64,000 nucleotides of DNA from Aulostomus chinensis. Lineage: Eukaryota; Chordata; Actinopteri; Syngnathiformes; Aulostomidae. The notes under the pieces were generated by a model. It searched no databases, was not told the DNA's origin, and worked only from the letters and a program-made list of their open reading frames with translations. The translations under genes and the position numbers were made by a program. The stretch covers positions 18,206,177 to 18,270,176 of the forward strand of contig JBBMOA010000020.1 of NCBI GenBank assembly GCA_037954235.1, written 5' to 3'. Shown here piece by piece: positions 1-13,700 of this stretch. Positions within the stretch are counted from its first letter, which is position 1, and each line of letters starts with the position of its first letter.

Positions 1-127
1 GCAAAGGGAAGCTTCTGAGAGAGGGCGGGCCACAGCAGGTACAGATGTGATTGTGTTTGTGTCGGTGTGAAATATGATTAGTGTTCTCACTTATTCGAGA
101 GCTGATCACCCTCGTCTTAGCCACACA

Positions 128-174
<47 letters not shown>

Positions 175-3100
175 ACAGAGCGGGATGGTGAATCAACACG
201 TGCACAGTTGAACTTATGAACGAGCGGTTTACGTCTGTACATGCGTGTGTGTGAATGTGAATTCTGGCATTTGTGTGCATACAGGCAGTCAGATTCTCTC
301 CCCCGTTGTGGTAGCTGGTGAGCAATTCCACAGGCTCTTGGCGGAGCTCCAGTGTAGCTCCGAGGAGGAAAGAGACAGAGAAGTGAAAGGAGAGGAGAAA
401 CAAGCAAACAGAAGAGAGAGGAAGAGAAAGAGAGGGGCAGTAGCTGTGTAATTAGTAGCAGGTTTTTGCAGCCCTCTGCTTCTGTTTAATTAAAAACTGA
501 AATAGAGACAGAGGAAACAAGGAAGGAGAGGGAGCCTGCAAGAGTGAGTTTTGTATTCAGTTTTTGCCAGGGGCAGGTGTGAGACTGGCACCGGGAAAGA
601 TGCCCAATAGCTCCAGGCGTCTCCCACTTGGCTTTAAGCAGAATAGTTAAAGGGATGAACTTCACCAACATTTAGAAAGTGAATATTTTTTGTGCTCCCT
701 CGTATTGAGCGATGCACACGTTTACATTGTGAATTGACAAGATTGATGAGTGATAAAGGCGATGATGATGGCAGTGATGAAGAGAAAGGCGTATCGGAGC
801 AATGATGACACGGCAATATTGGCAGCCGTCGAGGTGCTGATGAAGAATTCTCTCTGTCTTTGCTAACCAAGGGCTATGGATCCATATTGCTGAGCATGCT
901 GCTTCGCTTCCACCGCAAACTCATTTCTTTGTCTCTTAACTCAGCTTTAATGCCAACTCTACTTCTGTCATTCAACCCGGCTCATAACTGATTCTCGATT
1001 TCTGTTTGTCCTTTGCTTTCTGCTGCGTCTTTCCTTTGTCTTCCTCTTGCCGCAGCAACCCATGAACTTCCTCCATCTGGATTGTTGTCCTACACTGTTT
1101 TCTGATATTTGCACAATCCTCATTCTCATGGTACTGGGTGGTGGATGCTACTTTAGAGTTGGCTTTTCAGTAGTGTTGAAAATCCCAGCAAAAGATATGT
1201 TTAAAACGACGCTTTAATTCTCTATTTTTAATGAATCTATGATCTGACATGCAGTCAGAGGCCCCCATTCAAAGGACCCTAGTTTTTCATGACAATGCCA
1301 TCTACCAAACTGGATAAATACAAAAGTTCAATTGAAGCAGTAGCTAACTAAATGCATGTATTAGAAGCTGGCATGATCCACCAAGTCATTCTGGATTTTC
1401 CCTTATGACTCGAACCACTGACTTTCAGGGAGCAGCTGCTTCACATGGGCTTGACCGCCTGTCTGTTTAGTAGGTATTGTCAGGGTAAACTTCATAAAAG
1501 TAGTCTGAAGTATACTAGCGCGCACTGATTGGGGTGGCAAACAGACTCGAAACATTAGTTTTTCCATCCAATTTGCTACCTCATTGTTTCTACTGGCTGC
1601 CCTCGTACTGACAGGAGTCGTAGCAAGTACGTCACAGAAAGCAGTACTTGTGCGGAGTAAGCTTTTAAAAAAAATTAGTACTCAAACATTATGTCGTGTT
1701 TTGAATAACACTTGAAAACTCTCAGTATTTTGAAAGTAAATAGCAGCAATAAATTTGAAGCGGTCCTACAGTGAGATGTATTTTAGTTAAAGCGATAGCT
1801 CTAATCATGACATCACGGACATCACATCGCTCAGGTTCAGCTGTAAAAATGGTGGTTTGACTGTTTTGGGCATCACACAAAACTTGGAAAATGACTTGTG
1901 TCACTGCCACAGTTTGATCTGTTTGGTATGATAACGTTTGGAAAGTTCTGTGAGCTGCAATTAAGCAGTAGCTGGCTCAGCCGTGGCTGAGACCGCAGTG
2001 ACTGTTTTGGCTGTAAAACAGTGGCTGAATTGCTCTAAAGCATCACACTATTTCAAGATCACACATTTAAATACTTGAATCTGACCTTTCTGGTCCTGTA
2101 ACATTTTTGGAAGTGAATATGAACTATCCCAAAAAATTATTAGTCAATATTAAAGTTAGCAGCAAGCTAGCAGGAAAAAGCCAGCTCAGCCAATTAAAAA
2201 CAAAAAAACAAAAAATGGCAGTATGCCTCCTCCTGAACTGGAATGTCAACCCATGCACAAATTTCAAGTAGTGAGAAACACAGCGCTTTACCTGGTCGCG
2301 AGGAACCTGATGAGCAACGTGGGAACTCATTTTGTGTGGGCTTGAATCTGATCTATCAGTGAACATGTGATGCACTATAGCACACCAACAATGCAGTTGT
2401 AGCACTGCAGACCTGGAATTGTACACTGTAGTATACCCGTGGGAAATCTGCATCGGTTATGTTTCTCCACTCATTTATCCAGGTTTCTCCTTGTCAGCTG
2501 ACTGTAGGTGGTTAAAGGAAGCCATGTGAATGAAACTCTTACCCCTTATTAACATGCATACAGATGTAAAGAACTCATATCTCCATCGCTAAGTAACTAT
2601 TTAAGTTTTAATCACACCAGTTCAATAAAGGGAAACTGCTTTTTTGTTGCTGTTGTTGTTGTTGCTTTTCGGTGGATACATTTCCCTGGAAATGCATTCC
2701 ACCGATGTAACGGTGACCATAAAAACTGCTGTCATCCATAGAAAGTTCCAAAGTGATAGTAACAGGCCATGATGATGATTAGCATAATTTGTATTTGGGT
2801 AGGAGAAATAGAAAAGGTGGATATCTCAAGTAGAATAACAGGCACATCCAACATATTTACGGCCAGATGCTGGATTAAAATACATCAAGAAAAAAAAAAA
2901 ATCAGCATACTGGAGAACAGCTCTTAATACTTTATTAACCACAAAATAAAAATGTGTCAGCCACGCATGGTCTTCATCAGGCAAATGTCTGATGAGGACC
3001 ACGTGTAACTGAAAGGTGGAAATCTTAAAACCTGAAGAAAACAATCTCCACGACAACCACAGAGTATTTTATTTTCAGTTTGGGTGAACTATCCTAATTG

Positions 3101-4010
3101 TAAGGGAATAGATGTTTGGGATCGCTGCAGAAATTCAAACTGTCAGAGCTGCACAGCACGGACTCTCTGGAGCTGCAGGATATGGTTTTCTGTTCTCTGA
3201 TACAACAGCAGCCTAAAAAAAACTGCACAGGTATGAGAACTGCTGTTTTATCTGCTCTTCATCTGTCTGCACCTCCACACTTCTTGTCCTCCCTCGCTGT
3301 GTATTCAGTATATTTCTCAACAAACCCTGTTTTTCCTCTGTTTTTACACAGTGTGTGTGTTTTTGTGTGTGTTTGAAAAATCGTTTTTCACACCGTCTCC
3401 ATGACGCGTGCTCCCTCTGTTCCTTCGTCTTCTCTCTTTCATGTTCTGCTAAGTCTCCCTGTCTGGAGAAGTAAATGAGAGTAAGATGAACTGACATGCG
3501 GTCAGGTAGGAAAATAAAGACAGGAGGAATTAGAAATGGGGGGGGGGGTAAGAGAGAAAGGGGTATAGAGGGAGAGGAAAGGGGAGGGGAGTCGGGGAGT
3601 GAGGAGCAGCTGCCAAAGCCAGTCAGTTGGAGGAGAGTGAGGAGTACTGCGATAAGGAGACAGCCAGAGAGCGGCAGCTAGCAGGCAACCGAAGGAAAGA
3701 CACTGATACCCTCTCTCTCTCTCTCACCCCCCTCCCCCCTTCCTCCCTGCACTCCCAGCCTCCTCTCCTCCTCCTTTGTGCAGTGTCTCAACGGAGCTGT
3801 GTTTGAGTGGCAGGCCGTCACAGATCAGCTAGCAGCTAAAGCAGAGGGCTATGCGTGCGTGCGTGTGTGTGTGTGTGTGTATGTGTGTGTGTGCATGTGT
3901 GTGTGTCTGTGTGTAAGGCAGGGGGCTGCCAGCCCAGAGCGAACAGATCAGGGGAGAGTCTAAGTGGGTTTATCAGTGCTGCTGAGAGCCAACACACACA
4001 GACACACACA

Positions 4011-4048
<38 letters not shown>

Positions 4049-4154
4049 GCATATATATACATGAACACACAACTGCTACACACAAACAGAAAGTAAAGAA
4101 ACAAAGAATATGGGAGAGAGACAAACATGCCATCAGATTTGGCATATGCATAAA

Positions 4155-4211
<57 letters not shown>

Positions 4212-4351
4212 GGGGTATTAGACCCAACCAAAGCAAACCTGTGAGCGTGAAAGCGCCTTACTGCCTGCCTGCTAGCAAGAGATGTGACTGGATTCTTAAG
4301 CAGCCAGCTAGAGTGAGGGCTGCTAAACACACACAGACACACACACTCACA

Positions 4352-4390
<39 letters not shown>

Positions 4391-7300
4391 ACACCCTACT
4401 CGTATCTCAAGGTTCAGACGAAGGCTCGTGTCTCATTCCTCTTGTAGCTCAGCGCCTCAGAGCCCCAGCATGCTTGTAGAGGTAACGATTAGGTGTGTTT
4501 GCACTCTTCTGTCTGTGATTTCCCAGGGTGTCATATCATTGTTTTGATCACATTTATTGACTTTTGAGGTTATTTTTAAGGCAGTGGCATTTTTATTACT
4601 GAGACAGAGGGAACAGAGGATGAAGGAAGGAGATGCTAAGTGGAGTGAATAACACTTTTAGCAGCGTACACGCAAGGACATCCTGATTGTTAAAAATGAA
4701 AGATGGACACATTGCACTCTAAAGTTCACTTGTTAAGTGTTTTTTTTAATATTTGGAAATGGATGAAATGACTTTTTGCCATGTGGGAGGTGCTACCTGG
4801 AGTGATGAACCTACCCGGCTCTGTAGCTTTAACGGGACTGTTTTGGTTCACTGCTCTCACGTCATTTCCAGATGCGAAAGGCAGCTGTTTCTAGTGGACG
4901 GAGCTAATAGATAAACCCACTCTTTCACACTTGCCCTGCACCAAATGGCAGACTGACAGTTAGCAAGCAGCTAATGAACAAAATGGAGTATTTATTGCGG
5001 GCAACTGGGAGGCAGGAAAGCTCCGACCTCTGGGAAGTGTTTTTGAGAGCTCAGAGAAGACGATTTGACATCGCTCAGCACAGCAGCGTTTGTGAGAAAG
5101 ATCAAGATAAATGAGTCCCTTCGTTGAAATGATTCAGGAGGTTGTCTTTTAATGAAATGGTTGCTGGTTCAATTCCAACTTGTCAAAGTGTCCTTGAGCA
5201 AGATACTGAGCCCCGAATTTATCCTGGTGAGTAGGTGGTGCATAGCAGCCTCCCCCACTGTCATGAAGCAAGAAGACGTACAAGCGTCCTAAAGTTAGAA
5301 CAGCGATGATTTTACAACCATTTAGTTTGTTCATCGGCGCAGGGGAAAGTGATGTCAAAGGATAGTCCACGGATTGATTTTGTACATTTGTCCTGCTCGT
5401 GTAGCCAGTTTTAACTAATGTTACCCTTCTGGCTAACATAACCTAACATCTGCAGATTTTCTTGGGGCAATCAATTTGCCTTTTGCTGTGGTGATGTAGT
5501 TGCAGGAATGCACCAGTAGTGGTAGTAGTAGTAGTAGTAGTAATATTAGTAGTAGTTAGTAGTTGACCACCATTACAAGACGGGTCATATTATGATGTCA
5601 TAATATGTGATTGTTTTTTTTCATCCGGTCAAAAATCCGTTATACGTGTGTAAAAAAACACAAGTGCAAGGACTTGAAGTATTTTCTTCACATTTACAGC
5701 ACAGATGACACATTTAATGATATGAGCGGAAAAATCCGAAGGAAATGGAGGAAAGTTGCAAATTATCCATGAAGACACTGAAGAACATAATGATAAACAC
5801 ACAGTGAATATTAATGAATTAAGCTTCAATTCATATCAAATACCTTCCCTACATTTATATAAAAATCACACAGTCGGATTGTTAAAAGTGGAGTTGTATT
5901 TGTTCAAGTGTTTTCCAACATCAACAATATGTTACAGTGTCTCCTTGGTAATCCCCCCCCCCCCTCCATTTCAGAGCTATTTAATAAATGCTTTATTTTG
6001 TTTTTGTATTTGTTTTACTTGCATTAATTTTCTGTAATCACCATGCAGCTGTAAGAAGAACTCAACCCAAAGCACACGAAGCCAAAAATGAGGCATTATA
6101 TTTGTTTCCAGCTACTTCCCCATATATGTTCTGCGTACATGATTAAAATGTTAATTAAAATGCATGTGTATGCGTGTTTGCTCGCCCATGTGTGAACCTT
6201 CTCCCTCCACAGAGTGTCTCGGTGTAGTGTGTAATATCTCTTTGTGCCTGCGATGGAACAGGCAAGCCTAATTACGTCTTTAAGTGTGTAATTAGAAGCG
6301 AGCGTAATTGGTGGTTTGCACACACAACACACTCCTAGTTGGAAAACACAAATCATGTCTGACACAATGCCTAACATGGCCATTTAGTGCAATAACGACA
6401 GGTGGTATAGGCATCCGCAGCCTGCACACGCAGAAAGACGCACTATCAACCATGTATGTGATATGTCTTTGTATTTTAGTTTTGGCTGCTTGATGATTGC
6501 CTCAAGAGATTAAACAATTGATTATTTTATCAATAAATCTATTATCTAAAATGCCTGAGCAGTGATACAGCACAGTTTCTTCTTGGGTTGTTGTTTTCTT
6601 TTTTCTTTTTTGTCACACTGACAAAAACCAGAGACACATGATTGACACTGATGTTAATCATCCCATTTGAGACACGGAAGATATCCGAGAGATGATTCAA
6701 CAAGAACAGCAAAGAGAGAGAGACAATAAATACAGGCGAAGATGCTGAGCTTGATACACGCCACACGCCGAAAGACTGCATAATCATTTCTAATGATATG
6801 AGGAAAGATTTACTGCTCTGGCAAGTTATTACTGACAATCATTTGATCTGTTTTTCGAACAGTAGATCTATTACAAATAATCAAACTTGTGCTAGATGCT
6901 AATGCGGCACATTTTCTGGATGAAATTCCATTGAACTGTGATGAAAATTGCTCTCTGCTCTGTGTTTTTAGCTCGTAGATCTGACGGTGGTCTTAGCACA
7001 GCTTTAACAATTGAAGGAGAACTTCTGGGAGTTATTCTTGTACTCATAAAGATCAGGAACCAGCAGAAACCGATGCAGGGTTGCTCACATGGCTCGACTT
7101 CCAAAAACACTAGAACGCACGTTGTCATTAGACCCTGCTTGAAGCGGGAAATGCGATTTAGGGTAACAAATCCGAGGACCCAAACTCAGTCACACACCAA
7201 TGCCAAGATTATTGATATAAGGTTTTGTTTGTTTTTTTGGCCATAATTAATTAACTAATCATTCTGTCATTGATTTGCCTTCCTGATGACACAGACATAC

Positions 7301-7900
7301 CCATGACCTCTCAATGTAGCATTCCATTGGTTGTGGCACAGGAACTCTGAATATTGTGTCTCAGTGTCATGGAAAGAACACCAGTAGAGACCCAGTTGGA
7401 AACGTCCTGTTCTGGAAATGTTCTGAGAATAGCTGCAGCATTCTGTTCATGTTTTTTATGCCGGTAACTTTTTGATATTTTTCCCACCATGTTCTTCTTA
7501 ACATTCTTCAAACTTTCAAAAAATCTTGGCTGAGGCAACCGATTTCATATCAAATAACATCCCTAAAACATCCTCAGAATTTTGCAGTTCAAACATTTTG
7601 TTTTAGTATAGGAGCATTATTTGAAATCCTATAATGTTCTTAAAATATTCCCTAAATGTTAAACATTGGTTGACTTCATTAGAACTTGTTGCCAAAGTTG
7701 TGAGAACATTTTTTTTTATGAGGTTGAAGGTTGTTCTTTTTGGAAAAGGTTATCATTGTTGACTGAAAACAGCTTGTTGAAATGACGTTCAGTGTTGGAA
7801 AATACTTGTGATGTGTCGAATAAGCGGGACTTCAACAGTATGTCCAACATCTGCCTCCTGCTTCCTGGTGCTTCAACATCAGTAACTGTCAGGTAATATT
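1..7900. other. Intergenic DNA, microsatellite-rich, no gene seen
   Basis: No open frame here resembles a known protein; the longer frames are low-complexity translations of CA/GT repeats. (CA)n or (GT)n tracts lie at about 122-173, 3862-3914, 3994-4044, 4157-4203 and 4325-4394, a (TAG)n tract at 5519-5565, and a short G run at 3539-3548. The block about 6180-6440 is free of simple repeats and carries several TAATTA/TAATTG homeodomain-type cores; it is reported as a finding. This is the far 5' flank of pou3f2, a gene that in vertebrates sits beside large gene deserts. Confidence 0.7.
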
Positions 7901-7917
7901 GTGGAATCAGAGAATTG

Positions 7918-8077
7918 GGGGGGGGGGGGGGGGGGGGCTAGTTGGTTTCCAGCATCTCTTGTGCTGCCATGTCATTCATTGGAAGAAGTTTATGTGAGCT
8001 GTTAAAGTTTGTTGGATGAAGAGGCCCTACAGGACTGATGACACATACTGATGCTGCACTTTTGGTTTGGTTTCTGG

Positions 8078-8142
<65 letters not shown>

Positions 8143-8522
8143 ATAGAGATGTAGGAGGAGGCCGGAGGGAGGACAGGGAGAGTTTCTGTGGACAGGCCTG
8201 CCGCCTCGCTCCTGTCCACAGAAGGGCTGTTTGTTTAGAGGAAATGACACGTGCTGCTGAGGAGGAAATGATCTGCTTGGCCCCATGTAAGATCCTCCCT
8301 GGCACCAAGACCACTGCGCTCAGCTCTTTTCTCTCCTCCAACACGCACTCACACACACACATACACACCCCTTTCCTTCCCTTTCTTCCCTTCATCTTCT
8401 CAGCTCCCCATCCATCGCTCGTCTGTCACGGCAGGAGTGCAGCCAATCCATCACGGGTCGGAGCAAGGCGAGCTGTTGGGGTGTGTGTGTGTGTGTGCGG
8501 GTGTGAGTGTGTGTGTGTGTGT

Positions 8523-8571
<49 letters not shown>

Positions 8572-8686
8572 ACTGAATATGTGGATCTAAAGTTGTGTAT
8601 CAAAGTGGAAATGTAGCGCACACTGAACACTCGTCTGTGCGTGAGTCCATTTTATCTTTGTATGCAAGCACGCACACAAACACACG

Positions 8687-8718
<32 letters not shown>

Positions 8719-8917
8719 TCTTTTCCTTGCTCCTTCACCTTTAATAAACAGTGTGACTGGTATGTGTGTTTGTACGTGACACCAGGGAAGTGGATTGGCT
8801 CTGCCTTTCCCTGCGCTCTGCTGACAGATCATTGGACCATAGCAAGCTGCAAAGAGCCACGCCATGCTGGGATAGAGACTTGTGATGAAATATCAAATTA
8901 TGTAGTGGAGGAGTGTG

Positions 8918-8976
<59 letters not shown>

Positions 8977-10667
8977 GCGCATTTATGTTCACCTAATCAA
9001 ACTGTTGCCGCATTCCACTAAAAGTCTCCCACTGAGTCATTATGACCTGGTGGCGGCAACAAGCCAGTATTACTGATTGTGTGTTGTTTTATTTACATAA
9101 CACATCTCCTTTAAGCCACTCATGTGGTCTCTATAAAACCACTTTGGATTTATGAGGCCATTTTCATGCTTGTTACCACAGGAAATATGAGTGTCGATCA
9201 GCATGTGTTAGCGAGGGAAAGAGAGTGAGAGGAATGGTGAAGTCCCTGCAACCAGACAGCTTCACACACACACACACACACACACGCGTGCGCGCACACA
9301 CACGAACAGGTAAGGGTCGCTGTGCTTTGTTTTTTTGTGACAGTGAATTTTGTGTGTGTATGTGTGTGTGTCTGTGCTTGTGTTGAAAGCCAAATCAAAT
9401 TTTTTGCCCAGAGCTGAAGCTGTGAGGGGTCCCTCTAAGGTGTGTGTATGTCTGTATATATTATTTATATTTATATGCTGAATGTTTGGGGTTAACCACA
9501 GAGTGCGTCTCTGGAGGTGCATATCCATTCAAGGGTGCATCGGGATCAAGCTAAGCCCAGCAGGGTGCTCTTGGCTGGGCATCAGTATGCACCGTCACAG
9601 CCTCTCTGCTCTGGATTTCAGCTGTGTTCCTGTGTTTGATGTATGTGAGAGAAGGTGTGTTGTATCAAGTACCTGAGCTGACAGATCATACACTTATATC
9701 AAAGAATCTTTGTTGCCCTGTCATGATGCAGCTATTCTGCTGAAAAGCTAGTAGTGATGTATAGTCGTAGACGGTGGGTCTTCTATGCCAGGTTGATGAG
9801 TTTCTCCTTGTACACAAATTCATTGCAAATAAACCAGGCAAAATTCCACAGTCCAGTCCACAGTTTAGGTAATTAAGTTCCTCTCTCTCTCTCTCTCAAT
9901 GTTTAGTTACATTTATTCACATTGAATATTGACACATTGTAAAGAAATAGCTTGTTAACTCATGAGTCTGCCATCATCGTGGCACATCTTTGTAAGCAGT
10001 GCAAAATTTCACCCAATAAATACAAAAAAATTGTATTACAAAAACCTGTAGCAGGTTTCATTGTGTCATGGCGTGATAAGTATTCTAAATAAGAAAAAAA
10101 AAAACTCATATCATTTTAGATCCAGATAAGGAAGGATGTTTGAAAATTCTTTGTTGAAATTTTTTAGTTTTTTTTTTTCACATTGAAAACAATACCCTCA
10201 AACTTTGTTGAGAGGATTGAATACATTCGTTATTAGAAATCACACATGTCCTTTGACTAATATATTTATAAACTCAGCGAATGAAAGTCACATAGCATTT
10301 GTATTTTCTTTTGGCGTTATAGTTCTACCACCAGAACCTGAGCCAATTTAAAAAAACAACAACAAGATATTCATTTAATCTGGAATTGCTTCTATAAAAT
10401 AATTTATGACGTATGGGATGTAATTGAAAATAAGTGGTGTACTACATCTCATAGTGCAATGGCAAATCCAGACTATGCTGTTCAGTGTGAGCCAAACAAA
10501 TACAAGGAAGCAGATACACCATGAAGCAAAAGCAATTCCAGTATCGATGGCTCATGTTTTAATAAAAATCAATGGTGCTTGCCTTGTGTCAGCTGGGGTC
10601 AACTCTCCAATTCAATTTCCTCCTGGGATAGAGCTACACAGACAGGGGTTAGAGGGAGGAGGGTGAG

Positions 10668-10732
<65 letters not shown>

Positions 10733-12342
10733 ATGTGTGTGTGTGTGATATATGAGTATATACGATGTCCTGAGATCCCATTAACACACTCACACCCTGG
10801 AAGACTAGCAACAGTTGCAACATAAAACATAATGGCTCCCCCAATCTGTTATAGGGAGGTTTTTATGTAGACAGCTACCTTTTCATTGCAAACACTATAT
10901 TTTCAAATTATTTAGAGGTGTATATGCTCTCATTGGTGGTAAGAAACATCAGCCACACATCTATGAGAGTACACATTTATAGATACTCGTAGGCCATCAG
11001 GGCAAATAATATTTGCTGTCTGTTTTTGCACATTTATTCATGACAAGCAAAAAATAAATAAAAATCCTCTACTGTTATGCTCACATAAAGTTAAGTAGTA
11101 CACTAAGTTATAAAAACTGTATTTTTAGAGCCATGAAAGAGATAACAGTTGGGTTTAAAACAGGTGATGTGAAAGCTTTTACACCGGAGGTCATAGAGTA
11201 CCAGCAGGACATTTTTGTTGGCTAATCCGGAAGGTAGCATTGCCAGAGGTTCCCTCGGCCAATGGGATTCTAACATCTGATTTTGGATAATAGCAGGAAA
11301 ATCTGTCTCATCCATGCTGAATAAAAGTTTTTCAGACTTTTTACAGGCAAAAATAATTTTCACAAATAAACAGCACTTTGTTGATTTTGAAGTGTAGAAG
11401 CACTAACAAACCTACGAGTAGACCGTGTGAAGGAAATCACCAACACGTGACTACAGTGACTTCTTGTTTAGCCACTTGTTAGCAGCCGCTGTTTTTAAGA
11501 TGAAAATAAACGTGCAGTATCTACCGATATAATTCATGCCAGATAATAACTTATTTTAGGTATTAAACCTAAAACTTAATAGACTTAGAGAAGAGGGAAC
11601 CATTTTACATCTTATTTCAGTGCAACTTTATTGACAGGCCCCTGTGACTGATGTCAGTTTTGCTCTCAAGGCATGTGCAGCGAGAAAGCACCAAATGAAT
11701 GATAATGTCTAACCTTGAGGTGCTTAAAACTGAACTTTACCAGATTAAACACTATTACAGTCTGGCGCAAAAACAGTGGTTTTGGTCTCGTAGTCGAAAT
11801 CTCCATTCATGTAACCTTTAAGTTGTTTTAAGCTATTGCTTTACCTCAAAATATGGAAGATAACTTTGCTAGCAGTAACTTTTGCACAGGAACTGGCTGC
11901 AGTCAGGTTGCGCTTATGTCGTCTCCTCAGTTTCTCAGTCCCATCAACCCACCAACTCCACCCCATGCTATTTTTCAAATAAAGTAACCCCTACTTGCTA
12001 AAAAAAATCTCAGAGTGCAGAGTAAAGAACTTTTCCCACAAATCACTGGTTGTAGCTAGCACAGCTGCTCAAGAGATGGCTCAACCTTCCATCGACCATT
12101 GTGGTTGTACTCATGTTGGTAGTGGTAAACGTATCAGTAACGTGATGAGCAGGAAACACTTAACTGCTCCAGGTTAGCAGGTGTGTGTGTGTGTGTGTGT
12201 CTGTGTGTGTGTGTGTGTGTGTGTGCGCGCACAGGTTTGCGTGTGTGTAAAACAGCAGTTCATTTACAATTTTAACATTTGGATCAAAGTGAAACCCCTT
12301 AGGGAATTTTCAACACATACACACACACGAGCGTGCACGCGT

Positions 12343-12379
<37 letters not shown>

Positions 12380-12532
12380 TACACCCTCACACTGTTACTG
12401 TTTGGGACATTGTGTACAGTTAGTGCTCATGGGTGGTACACATACAAAATACATCACAGATGAAATATAGCCCTTCTAGAAGGAGACAGAAGAACCCCTC
12501 CAGCCTCCACTAGTACCCTCTTATATCTCTTT

Positions 12533-12576
<44 letters not shown>

Positions 12577-13343
12577 TTCACACACACTTTAAACTGCCTA
12601 TGTGCTGATTGGACACGGGCAGGGGTTTGCAAACAGAGCTGCTAGTGATGGGAACCAAACCGAGAGAGAGATGAGAGGAGCCCCTGCAGCTCTTCGGATT
12701 GAGTCACAGTCCTTCATACTCTTAACCATGAAAATGTATAAAGAAGTCAAGACACGCAGACAAGGACACGGACAGCAAATGTCTTGATACACACATAAAA
12801 AATTCTGTCAGTGGCCTTGAGGCAGGAAGAGCTTTATGTCTACCTTGTAAACTAGAGGCATCTCGCTGGTCACGTGGGTTCATAAATGTTCAGGTACTTT
12901 ACAGAAAAAGGGGAAAGAAGGAAGGAGGCAAAAGACGGAAGCATGGATCAGTGACCCCCCCACCCATCCCATTTCAGTCAGATTGTGTTGCTATTTCCCG
13001 ACTGATCTATGCCATCTGGCTGTGGATCTAAATTTTGGCACCTCATCCGTGTGGAATGCCCCGACACGCAGCTCGACTGAAGGGAAAATGAAAATGAAAT
13101 GAGCTGAGCTTCTCTCCTGATCCTGGCCTCAGCTCTGTCCTCTGCTCAATCTCATCACTCCCTCCCTCCCCTCTGTATCATCCTCCTCCTCCATCCTCTC
13201 ATCCCTACCCCCCTCCTCCTCCTCCTCCTGCCCCCGCCCTCCCGCCCGCCACCCCTGGGTAATCAGTGCGCTCGCTCATTCCGTGGCACACAGAGACACA
13301 TTGATCTGGCAGCACGCACTCACACATCCGTCGGTGCATGCCT

Positions 13344-13374
<31 letters not shown>

Positions 13375-13599
13375 CGCACACACGCACGCGCAGTGGCTGT
13401 CTTCTCACACACATACATTGATCTGGCCCGCAGGTCAAGTTCAATAGGAACAGCCAAGCGGCCTTTTTTTTTTTCCTTTTTCTTTTTCTTTTTTTTTCAG
13501 ACTCGCTCTGCGGTATACTGCAAGGAGCTCTTTCCCCTCCACACCTCTGTCTCTCTCTCTCCTCTCTCTCACTTTCTCTCTCTCCTTCTCTACCTCTCT

Positions 13600-13667
<68 letters not shown>

Positions 13668-13700
13668 TTGCCCAGCTATCCTTGTTAGAACACATTGACT
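7918..13700. repeat. Cluster of long CA/GT microsatellites and a poly-G run
   Basis: A G homopolymer runs 7918-7937. Dinucleotide tracts follow at about 8085-8134 (CA), 8481-8568 (GT, interrupted), 8692-8718 (CA), 8922-8974 (CA), 9263-9302 (CA with CG interruptions), 10671-10728 (GT), 12180-12230 (GT), 12347-12375 (CA), 12535-12567 (CA), 13343-13390 (CA) and 13601-13664 (CA), with CT-rich DNA just before the last. Open frames here are shadows of these repeats. Between the tracts no gene was seen. Such density of dinucleotide repeats is typical of fish genomes. Confidence 0.85.

Noticed and set aside
8067..8576. A 169-residue open frame on the plus strand
   Set aside because: It starts and ends in CA/GT microsatellites; its Thr-His and Cys-Val runs are repeat translations and the middle has no recognisable domain.
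13205..13663. A 152-residue open frame on the minus strand
   Set aside because: Made of (CA)n, CT-rich and A-rich low-complexity sequence; no protein family pattern.
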